This document shows, one piece after another, positions 55,800 to 64,000 of a stretch of DNA of 64,000 nucleotides (position 1 is its first letter; each line of letters opens with the position of its first letter). A program made the position numbers and the translations under genes. The stretch is from NCBI GenBank assembly GCA_021292165.1, contig CM037876.1, positions 43,076,575 through 43,140,574 of the forward strand. The letters run 5' to 3'. Below the pieces are notes generated by a model. That model did no database searches. It was not told the origin of the DNA and saw only the letters and a list, made by a program, of their open reading frames with translations. Source of the stretch: Shinisaurus crocodilurus. Its lineage: Eukaryota > Chordata > Lepidosauria > Squamata > Shinisauridae.

Positions 55800-56450
55800 A
55801 ATTCGTTAAAACCCCTCTGTATTTGGAAAATGAATACAGGAACTATTGCTAAAACTAATTTTCAGAAAAATAAATATAAACAAAAGGGATCTGGTTCAGG
55901 AAGATCTAAATTTTAATCAAACCAATTTCTGTGAAAATGCAGAAAATAAACGCTGCATTTATACTCTGAAGGACAATTTGTAGTTGCAGTACACAAATGA
56001 CAGGAAGACAAACATGCATTTATAAAAATGCATGTTTGCCTTCCAGTCATGTGTGTATTGCAACTATAAATTGTCCTTCAGAGTATAAATTACTAGGCCC
56101 AATCCAAAATATCAAGGAGATAAATCCAATTGGGATCAACAGAAAGTAAGTGAGCTTGATTATGCACTGGATTTTGCCCAATGTATAGGGCCAAGTTATT
56201 ATTATGCATGAAAGCAGAAAGGAATCCATACCAACACCAAACAATTTTAAGCAATGCTAGATTATTTTACTCTTTCAGTATTAATATGAGATGATTGATC
56301 CAATTATTTGAGAAAGCTTCCCCTTGTTCAGTGTCTTGTGCTTTATCAAAAGTTTTAAAAATTTCAGGATGCTAGCCAATGAAGCAATTTTCGGATATAA
56401 AACATTTACTAATTAAGGATGCTGAAAATGCATTCAGGGACATCAAGGAT
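55800..56450. other. Intergenic, one local palindrome
   Basis: Contains a long imperfect hairpin at about 55958-56092 (TTATACTCTGAAGGACAATTT ... inverse, with TTTATAAAAATGCATGTTTG-type centre), otherwise unremarkable. It lies just beyond the likely NDNF 3' end. Confidence 0.5.
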
Positions 56451-57103
56451 GAAAAGGAACATATAATCTAATATTTTAATTTTATGTACAGGAATATAAC
56501 GTCTGACGATTTTGTACATGAAATACATACAGTATTTAAACATTTAAAAATTAAACAGATAGGAATTTACATTAGCAATAAAACTGACTTCTGGGTAGTT
56601 CAGTTAATACTTAGTTTAGATCTGTATTTTTAACAGGGAAAGATTTTTAATAGTTTACAATCATGGAAACATAGACATTTCAAACAAGACTTTATAAAAT
56701 AATTTACATAACTCTATAGTCTACGAGAAGAGATAGAGGTTGTGTGGGAATTTTGTTTGTGTGTCTGTGCATAGGAATAGCAAGGTAATTGAATGACTTG
56801 TTTCAGCCTTTGAAGTAATAAAATAATTTAGAAGCACTTCATGCAATATGGAAGCAAAAAAAAGGGGCGGTTCCTTCAATATTACCTGCTACCTTGGTTA
56901 TCTACTGAGCATCAAACGCAGACCACCAGATGCATGATAATGCAACTGCCAGACACCAATGCAGAGCACCAGTCCCAGTCCCTTCAATTACTTTTGTAAA
57001 CATAAATATAGATGTTAATACCTTTTCTACATAGTACCAATACAGTTCACAACTCCTCTGCTGAATAAGTAGTCAGTCCATACACTTAATGTTCCATTGG
57101 TCA
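56450..57103 (-). other. NDNF: Probable NDNF 3' UTR
   Basis: AT-rich sequence directly downstream of the NDNF stop codon and free of recognised repeats. No canonical AATAAA is seen on the minus strand. An ATTAAA variant at 56480-56475 could direct cleavage near 56450. The end point is an inference. Confidence 0.4.
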
Positions 57104-58497
57104 CTAACAGAATTTCCTTGTTTTCACCAATTTGCTTTGATACTTGACAGAGTGTCCTCCATGTCCTATGACATAAACATCCAGAAGGTACGATTTGCCA
57201 GGCTGTAGACCTTTAATTGTCTCTGTGGTAACTGCTTTTTGTAGATTCTGGCTGTGAAAATATTTACAGAGGACTTTTTCTGATTTCTTCCTTAAGTCTG
57301 GTCCCAGGCACTGGTTTTGTTCCCTTTTCTTTTGCTCCTCATTATAATTGTCATCTACTTCCTTTCTATAGATGCAAAATTTGTTTCTTTCTTGTGTACC
57401 TAGCCATGCCACTGTCACTGAAGAACATGTGCGAAGTTTATCAAAGGCTTTAATTCTTGTGTCTTCAGGAAGAGATGGAAATGACTGCTTATTAGGCCTT
57501 GTTGTAGCCAAAATCTTCAACATGGAAGCTCCTTTCTTATTTCCTTTCAGTCGAATGAGGTATTTAGCTTTTGGCTTTCCCCTAAGTTGGAACTGACGGA
57601 CACCTTCAACATTTTGAGACAAGAGAAGTTTGCTGTCTCTTCTGACTTGGATCTGTACAGCATCGAGGCATGAATGAACAAAAAATGTAACTTTTTGGTG
57701 TGATGAAACAGGAGCAAACCGCAAAAATTTTGAGCCTTTTCTCTTGACAAACACATCTGTAACTTTCCCATCTTTTAAATCAACTGTCTTCTGCTTGGCT
57801 TCCTCTTTGGTTCTTGCAAAAGTGCCAACATATGCAGTACTCATATTTGTGTTGACATTTACAGCAAAGATGTCGAAGTAGTACTGTGTATCAGGTTTCA
57901 GTTCAGACACTGTAAAGATGTTCTTGTTCCCAATGCATATCTTTTCCAGATCAACTCTAGGCTTTGAATAAATATGCCTCCCAAACTTTGATGATGATTT
58001 TAAGAAGCTGCGGTCTTTCCCAGAGTTACTGTTGGAAGAAAATCCGAAATGGGCAAAGTCAAAGGGGCTAAAGTCCAGGCCAGGCTTGGGAGCCCTCATA
58101 AATGCATCGTCAGCACTCTGTTTAGCTTCAACAGCACAGAGGCTTTTGAAATTATGTTCCTTATTAATGACCACACAATATTGCATTGGCTGTTTCAGTA
58201 ATGAAGCTGTAGGGCTTGGCTTCCATGCCAAAGTGACAGTTGTGCGTCCCAGAGAAGTGACATCAACTCTTGGATCGTAAGGTAGTTCAGGATATGGTTG
58301 ATCTGACTCAGGAGTTGTAGTGGCATATACTTTAAAGTGTGTATCTTTCTCTGTTGACAGGAGTTCTAACTGGTACAAGCCAGAAGGTGAACTAGAAGAT
58401 ACAAAATATTCAACATCATTTCCCCTGTATGAGAACAGCTCTGTGCCTTCTTCACTGATAATCTGTTGTTTCTGCTGTTCAAGTGGTTCTGGTTCAC
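57104..58497 (-). CDS. NDNF: NDNF last coding exon
   Basis: Large terminal exon on the minus strand coding about 463 residues and a stop. It belongs to neuron-derived neurotrophic factor, a secreted glycoprotein with fibronectin type III-like modules that acts on neurons and endothelium. It begins EPEPLEQQKQQIISEEG after TTTCCTCTAG (AG 58499-58498) and ends GGHSVKYQSKLVKTRKFC. Recognisable blocks are DPRVDVTSLGRTTVTLAW (first FN3-like module), KPDTQYYFDIFAVNVN, FVKRKGSKFLRFAPVSSHQ, and GLQPGKSYLLDVYVIG (final module). From recall, identity to human NDNF is very high over the whole exon, with no break. An upstream in-frame Met (58510) is intronic and is not the start. The exon enters in phase 1, matching 63245-63369. 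Confidence 0.97.
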
Positions 58498-58668
58498 CTA
58501 GAGGAAACACAAAAAGATTTTTTTTTAGGAAAGGGGTCTCACAGGAAATATATATTATGTAAAATCAACTACCTATTGGCAGACAAGTAATCAAAAAATG
58601 ACAGGCAGGCATATTTACCAGTCATTCGGTTTTTGAATAAAGTAACATTGGAATTCTATTATTATATT

Positions 58669-59292
58669 CAGGGCTGGCCCAAGACATTTTGTTGCCTGAT
58701 GTGGAGTAGCAAATCCCCCTCCACACCCCGATTCTATGTCAAGATGCTTAGTACCCAAGTCCAGTCAAATTATTTTGGCACCTGGGGCAGGAAACCCCAC
58801 AAGTACCTCTCCCTCATCCCTAGCATTAAAAGTGCAATAATAATACATTTAGGGTGCAATCCTATGGCTGCTAGACAGAGTCTAGACAGCCATAGGAAAA
58901 TTCAGAGTGCCAGGTCCGATGTTAGGAAAGCACTCTGAGGTCAGAGCCGGGACATTTGGAGCACCCTCCCTCTGCCCTCGCAGCCAGCGTGGTTCTTCCC
59001 ATAATATATCCTGGCTGCTGCACCTCAGCCACCCCTCCTCACGAGCAGGGGCAAAAGACTTAGATGGCTGAAATTGGCTGTCTAAGTCTTTTAATGGTGG
59101 GAGAAGTGAGAAGCCAACCTTTGCCTCCACACTCCTCCCAACGTCGATAGGATGCCCGTAATCTTCTGAGTTCGGAGGGTTATGGGCAGCCACACTGGAT
59201 AGCGCTGGCCAAAACTAACAAATTGCTGCCCGTTTCATGACACCCAAAATCAGCTGCCTGTGGTGGCCACTTCACTCTGCCTAATGGCCCTG
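58669..59292. mobile_element. hAT element, CAGGGCTGGCCC termini, exact 8-bp TSD
   Basis: Starts CAGGGCTGGCCCAAG and ends CTGCCTAATGGCCCTG, flanked by exact ATTATATT copies (58661-58668 and 59293-59300). Subterminal TTTTGTTGCCTGATG / ACTCTGCCTAATGGCC. An internal hairpin CCTATGGCTGCTAGACAG is inverted about 30 bp on. 624 bp, no transposase frame. Same family as 25282-25503. Confidence 0.85.
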
Positions 59293-59724
59293 ATTATATT
59301 ATGCTATTATATAGTCGAATAAGAATGCAATCCTAACACCCTCCAGTGTTGACAGCTGGAGGGCGTTAGAATAGCATGTTCTGTGCCTCCACCTGCTGTA
59401 CCAGAGTGGGCAGAAAGACCCGAAATAGAGTGTTCTATGGGCAGGGTGGGGAGAAACCAGCTTTGAGTCTGCTGTATCCAAAGATGCTTCATTCCCAGAC
59501 TGGCCCAATCTGGGCCTGTCAGCTAGGCCAGTCCTGGCATAGGTAATTATCCCACTTCCTGTCAATGGGTGGTGGGGGTGGATTGTAAATACACAGATTC
59601 ACTGACCTGAACAGCCCAGTAAAACTGCCTCCACTTTCTGCCCTGACTGGTGTGAGCCAGAGCTGGGGATCAGGCGGTAAATCTGCCTCATCAGCCTACT
59701 CAGAATTGCTCTCCCCATGAATAT

Positions 59725-59961
59725 GCCAGTGTGGTGTAGTGGTGAGAGTGTTGGGACTGGGACTTGGGAGATCCAGGTTCTAGTCCCTGCTTAGCCACAA
59801 AGCCCACTGGGTGACTTTGGGCCTGTTATTGACTCTCAGCCTAGCCTACCTCACATGGCTGTTGTGAAGATAGAACAGAGAAGAGGAGGATTATGTAAGC
59901 TGCCTTGGGTGGGTTCCTTGCAGGAAAAAAGGCAGGATATAAATATAATAAATAAATAAAT
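59725..59961 (+). mobile_element. Sauria-type SINE, full length
   Basis: Box A TGGTGTAGTGG (about 59733), box B-like GGTTCTAGTCC (about 59777), then AGCCCACTGGGTGACTTTGG, CTCTCAGCCTAGCCTACCTC and TTCCTTGCAGGAAAAAAGGC, with the tail (AATA)n. Confidence 0.88.
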
Positions 59962-60110
59962 TCTGTTAGTACAGTAGGATGATTTAAGACTATAATTTCA
60001 TTTATCTAAGCTTACTTATGCTGGGTTCATATTCACCTTCTCTTAAAACGTTTAATATTCCCATCTCTCTCTTCTTAATGAATTTTGTAACACAGGGAGA
60101 GAAATAAAAG

Positions 60111-60866
60111 GGGATGGTGTAAAACCCGGAATGGGCTGGGATGGCCCCTTTATTAAAAAAAATATACGGTATGCCAAAAACAATGCCATGTTTTAGAGAC
60201 ACCTGAGGACAATATTTTAGGACTGAACCCCTTGCAATATTATATTATTATGAACTCCATAATGCCTAGAACACATCTGGAACAGAACGGAATGAACCGG
60301 AACGCCAACGTCCAAGCGAGCCAAGCCAACCAAATTAACCAGTCACACATAACTGCATGCGACTGATGCAACAAGCCACAAAACCTCCACAGAATCCACA
60401 TTCCGATACCCATTCCAGGTAATTATTCGGGGGGGGGGAGGCACAGATGGGCAGGTTCTAAGTGAAACAAATCAACCAAATTCACCAGTGACTCATAGCT
60501 ACATAGGAGGGATGCAATGAGCCACAAAGCATCCATAGAAGCCATATTTTGGTATCCATTATGGGCAATAGTCCATATTCCGGAAAATGGCATGGAACAG
60601 CAACTTCCAAGTGAGACAAATAAATCAAATTTGCCAGCCACACATGACTGTATGGGAGGGATGCAATGAGGCATTCTGGTCCATTCTGTTCTGTTGCGGA
60701 TCTGTTCTGGGCATTATGGGGTTAATCGTAATATAATATTGCAACGGTTTCAGTCTTCAGTATTGTTCTCAAGTGTCTAACACATGCCATTGATTTTGGT
60801 ATGCTTTTAAAAAAATAAATAAAGGGGCTGTTCCGGCCCGTTCCATTCTGGCTTTTACACTGTCCC
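60111..60866. mobile_element. Mutator-like (MULE-type) element with long TIRs and 9-bp TSD
   Basis: The left arm starts GGGATGGTGTAAAACCCGGA. The right arm, read inverted, starts GGGACAGTGTAAAAGCCAGA. The two align for about 190 bp, sharing GCAATATTATATTA, CCATAATGCC and CAGAAC blocks. Exact 9-bp direct repeats AAATAAAAG lie at 60102-60110 and 60867-60875. Between the arms are three ~147-bp tandem units (starts near 60307, 60454, 60602; each with CACA or CTCA, then GATGCAA). Long TIRs plus a 9-bp duplication are the hallmark of MuDR/MULE elements. No transposase, so non-autonomous. It sits in an NDNF intron. Confidence 0.78.
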
Positions 60867-61692
60867 AAATAAAAGTTAATGATTCTTTTAGAAAGCATAA
60901 TCTTAATGCTTTCTTTGTGTTATTACATGCTCAGTTCACATATGCAACCACATCATCCATATGCAACCCTCTTTCTCAGGCGCTTGCATTATGAAATTTT
61001 CTACACGAGGCATTTATTGTGCGCTCATAATTCCTTACTCACAGTTGTTTATAGGTTCTTTAGACAATGATGTGACCCTCCAGTTTTGCTTCTGTTTTTA
61101 AAGAACACTTTCATGATATTTTTTTTAGAGCGGGAAAAGTGGAGTATTATTTGTTAAAGCGAAAGAAAGCTTTTTCCTACTTGTATAATTGTGCTATTCC
61201 ACTATACCACAGTGTCACCTAGAGGTTATGTAGCAGAAAAACAGGTAAAGCAGGAAAGCAAAAGCTTTGTGTAGAGCTTGGATCTCAGTTCTGCCATAAT
61301 CCGAAAGTAGATACAGTGGATTAACAGCCTCGTTTAGAAAACCTCTTAATCAGGGCTGGGGAACCTCTGGCTCATGAAGGTTTTCCATCTGGCCCACGGA
61401 GGCTTGGGCTCCCTCTGTGGGCCCCACTCACTCCCCTCTCCAAGCCCCTCCCATCCCCAAGCCCTGCCCTCTGGCCTGGAAGTTACCAGGGGCTTGGGGA
61501 GGAGGTGGGCAGAGGAATCCCCTTGAAATCTCCGATCTGTGATCAGAAATAACAAGTGGATTCTACAGTGCAGGTCCTTCCAGTTTGTTTGGAGTTTGTC
61601 GGCCATCTTTTGTGCATGATGGAGATTGTGCATGAGCAAGAGGTACTCCCACTCTTTGGTTCCCACTGTTTTTATTTAAGCATGCCTAAGAC

Positions 61693-61828
61693 CAGGGCTC
61701 TCCAACCTTGGGTTCCCAGATGTTGCTGGCCTACAGCTCCCAGCATACCCAGCCAGCATGGCTAATGGCAAGGGATTCTGGGAGCTGTAGTCCAGCAACA
61801 TCTGGGGACCCACAGTTGGAGAGCCCTG
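61693..61828. mobile_element. hAT-like palindromic MITE, 8-bp TSD
   Basis: CAGGGCTCTCCAACCTTGGG ... CAGTTGGAGAGCCCTG, with CCCAGATGTTGCTGGCC / TCCAGCAACATCTGGGG arms. Flanks CCTAAGAC and CCTTAGAC (7 of 8). Closest relative is 21019-21154. Confidence 0.88.
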
Positions 61829-61950
61829 CCTTAGACTTTTTTATTTCAATCTGACTTTAGTAAAAGAGGGTAGGCTGGATTTTAAATTGTTACTGCTCTT
61901 TCTGTAAAAGCTTGTTGCTGGGATTGTTGGTCTGACATGTTTTAAACTGC

Positions 61951-62175
61951 TTATTTATTTATTTATTTATTATATTTATATCCCACCATTTTTTTCAAGG
62001 AACCCAAGGTGGCTTACACAATCCGCCTCCTCTTCATCTTATCCTCACAACAACCCTGTGAGGTAGGTCAGGCTGAGAGTCAGTGACTGGCCCAAAGTCA
62101 CCCAGTGAGCTTCATGGCTGAGTGGGGACTAGAACCCGGATCTCCCGAGTCCCAGTCCAGCACTCTAACCACTAG
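61951..62175 (-). mobile_element. Sauria-type SINE, near full length
   Basis: (ATTT)n, TATATTTATATCCCACC, AAGGAACCCAAGGTGGC, CTCACAACAACCCTGTGAGG, GGGGACTAGAACCCGGATC and CTCTAACCACTAG. Confidence 0.88.
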
Positions 62176-62196
62176 TATTCCTGTTATTTTATATAG

Positions 62197-62202
62197 ATAG
62201 AT

Positions 62203-62233
<31 letters not shown>

Positions 62234-62242
62234 GATAGATAG
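62197..62242. repeat. (GATA)n microsatellite
   Basis: About eleven GATA/TAGA units with two TGA interruptions. Confidence 0.95.
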
Positions 62243-62623
62243 ACTGTATCCTGCCTTAAGAAAACTTTATGTTTTGAAAAGCAGCATTAAAATCCCTAAG
62301 CCGCAAACAACAAAAAAGAAACAAGAAAGGCTTAGAGAGGTATATATCTCATTGTCTCTACCTTTCTGTACTGGGTGAATATCCTTGTTTTCTATGGATC
62401 CTGGATAAAGAGAGTATGTTTTTTGTTTTTTTATATACCGGTACATGTGTGGATATTTTATGTTTGTACTACTATATATATTTTCTAATTGTTGTTTGTT
62501 AAGATATCCTACAACCTGATATTTTGTACTTGATAGAATTTCCTCTGTATTATAATCTTTCAGCCCATCTGTGTCTCTCTTTACATATGTATGTTGTACT
62601 TTGTTAGATTTGTAGTACATATA

Positions 62624-62886
62624 CAGTCATGCCTTGGATTGAGAGCATAATTCGTTCCGGAAACGTGCTTGTAATCCAGAACACTCTTATATCAAAGCGA
62701 GTCTCTGGTGGGCATGAGTGTGGCCAATTTCGGCCCGCTACGCCCGCTCGAGGCGAGCGGTTACATCCCTACGACTACTTGTCTTGCAAGACCTTGCTCA
62801 TTTATCCAGTCAAAATGTTTTTAAAATGTTTGCTTGTCTTGCAAAATGTTCTCAGACCAAGTTACTTGCAATCCAAGGTATTACTG
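62624..62886. mobile_element. Tigger/pogo-like MITE with TA target duplication (copy 3)
   Basis: CAGTCATGCCTTGGATTGAG ... CCAAGGTATTACTG, TA at 62622-62623 and 62887-62888. It is inverted relative to the copies at 18284 and 26857 and carries the same GC-rich hairpin (GCCCGCTCGAGGCGAGCGG). Confidence 0.8.
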
Positions 62887-63244
62887 TATTATAAAGTTAA
62901 AAAATATATTTAAAAAAAATATATATATTTTTTTAAAGGTTTGGAGATATTTTAATTATATTAATATTCTTTTATAATAAGTTGTTTTAATGATATATAA
63001 TTATATGTTTTAATTTAGATTGCCCTGAGGAAGAACTTAGGTTTGAAATGCGTTGGCAATTGGCAATTTACTGTCTTTAAATAAATACCTTAGTCATCCA
63101 CCGGTTCAGCCCTTTTGCCTTGGCTCCGTTTGTTGTTTCTGGATACCTTCAAAGCAGGCATTACAGATAGAACACTTGGTACACCTTTGTCACTCCTCCT
63201 GACACATAACTCATAAAATTAGATATATATTTTTCTAGTTGTAC

Positions 63245-63369
63245 CTGAGCCTGCTCCACTGGATTCCTCTGGGAGCTCCTGCAAATTCAGCTTCCATTCC
63301 AAAGGAGCATCACAAGGAGTTACTGTAACCGCTAAAGGTGTGTTATCTTCCTCAACCACAAAAAAAAAC
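63245..63369 (-). CDS. NDNF: NDNF penultimate coding exon
   Basis: Exon of 125 nt on the minus strand. The acceptor is TTTCCATAG|G (AG 63371-63370) and the donor GGCTCAG|GTACAA (63244-63243). It encodes FFFVVEEDNTPLAVTVTPCD, then APLEWKLNLQELPEESSGAG and SG, colinear with human NDNF (YFFVVEEDNTPLSVTVTPCD) from recall. It leaves one extra G and joins the last exon in phase as ...GSG-EPEPLEQ. The nine-T run coding FFF is a possible slippage site. The signal peptide and first residues must lie upstream, beyond 64000. Confidence 0.95.
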
Positions 63370-64000
63370 CTATGGAAAGATGAACAAATGCATTACATTC
63401 TTCACAGTATATTGTCGGTTCCATCAAACCAAATGAGTTTTTAAAGTATATATAATTCGAATCCTAGTATGAATGCAATCAAACAGTGAGTGCTGTTCAT
63501 TTCATAATTTTCTTACTACTTTTATTTAATGTTAAATGTGACATACATCAATTTTCTCAGCTAGGAATCCTCTAGCTCTACACTTCCTTATAATCCATCC
63601 ATGTGAACTACTCCATATTCCTATATACGACAATAATAATTTATTACTATTTTGTTTTCTTTGATGGCAGGGATAAGGTTATGTTTTGGGTGGTTGTTTT
63701 TTTCACTGTGAGCATGCATGTTTTTGAGTATACAAAAGACTAACATTTTCATGCCTTTAAATTTGTAAAATCAAATGCTCAACAAAATCACAGTTTCATG
63801 TTTAGAACCCAGTGACCTTCTCATTAGAAATATAATTTATAATGTTTAAAACCTATTTGGTTAAGCAATAAAACATACTAATACTAATGTATTTTATATT
63901 AATCTTTGTCTGAGGCAGCAAATTCTAAGTATTTTCAGGAACGGTGGTCTTATCTTTAAAGACGAGGTGACTGAGGGTCCTTCTTTTTTTCTTTCTTCCT
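63370..64000 (-). other. NDNF upstream intron (partial)
   Basis: AT-rich intronic sequence to the window end. No repeat or further exon recognised. Confidence 0.6.

Larger units (their letters stand above)
58498..63244 (-). other. NDNF intron before the last exon
   Basis: About 4.7 kb, GT at 63244-63243 and AG at 58499-58498. Occupied by a hAT-like element (58669-59292), a Sauria SINE (59725), a Mutator-like element (60111-60866), a hAT palindrome (61693), a second SINE (61951), a GATA microsatellite and a Tigger-like MITE (62624). The interval 60880-61680 shows nothing identifiable. Confidence 0.85.

Noticed and set aside
58498..58510. Met codon 13 bp upstream of the last NDNF exon as a start
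   Set aside because: It lies in the intron before the splice acceptor. The protein continues from the exon at 63245-63369.
63000..63130. CCTGAGGAAGAACTTAGG ... GAAATGCGTTGG motif
   Set aside because: Looks like a known dispersed vertebrate repeat motif, but the boundaries and family could not be established from this copy.

Overview
This window is vertebrate nuclear DNA, most likely from a squamate reptile (lizard or snake). It has split exons with consensus splice sites, a CpG-island promoter, and large introns and intergenic DNA filled with transposon remains. The repeat mix points to a squamate: tRNA-derived SINEs of Sauria type, several CR1-type LINE families, very many palindromic hAT-like MITEs, and GATA/GT/GA microsatellites. 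The species cannot be named from the sequence alone.

Two protein-coding genes are supported, both on the minus strand. The first five coding exons of PRDM5 (PR/SET-domain zinc-finger regulator) lie at 22983-23075, 21254-21337, 8695-8817, 887-1079 and 39-213, under a CpG island at about 22.9-23.6 kb. The rest of the zinc-finger array continues beyond position 1. NDNF (secreted neuron-derived neurotrophic factor) is represented by its large final coding exon (57104-58497) and the preceding exon (63245-63369). Its signal-peptide exon lies beyond 64000. As I recall, the adjacent same-strand order PRDM5-NDNF is the same in human 4q27, so the block looks like conserved synteny. All exon joins are in phase: PRDM5 0/0/0/1/2, and phase 1 between the two NDNF exons.

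Layout: 1-23 kb is PRDM5 exons and introns. 23.6-56.4 kb is intergenic, with no convincing host gene. 56.4-64 kb is NDNF. The introns and intergenic DNA hold layered mobile elements. The main ones are a 5'-truncated CR1 LINE (48132-51144) with two later insertions inside it, a hAT element of about 1.1 kb resembling OposCharlie1 (19705-20799) with a TA-flanked MITE inside it, a solo LTR with 5-bp target duplication (54212-55438), a tandem LTR-like duplication (43745-45050), a 5S-rRNA/CR1 chimeric SINE (27222-27368), and a Mutator-like element with ~190-bp inverted repeats and an exact 9-bp target duplication (60111-60866).

I found no CRISPR array, operon or new gene system. The most unusual signals are the Mutator-like element, the OC1-like element, and a mix-and-match relationship between palindromic MITE families that share a core but not termini, or termini but not a core. 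Repeat boundaries without a stated target-site duplication are approximate. Family names come from recall, not a database search.
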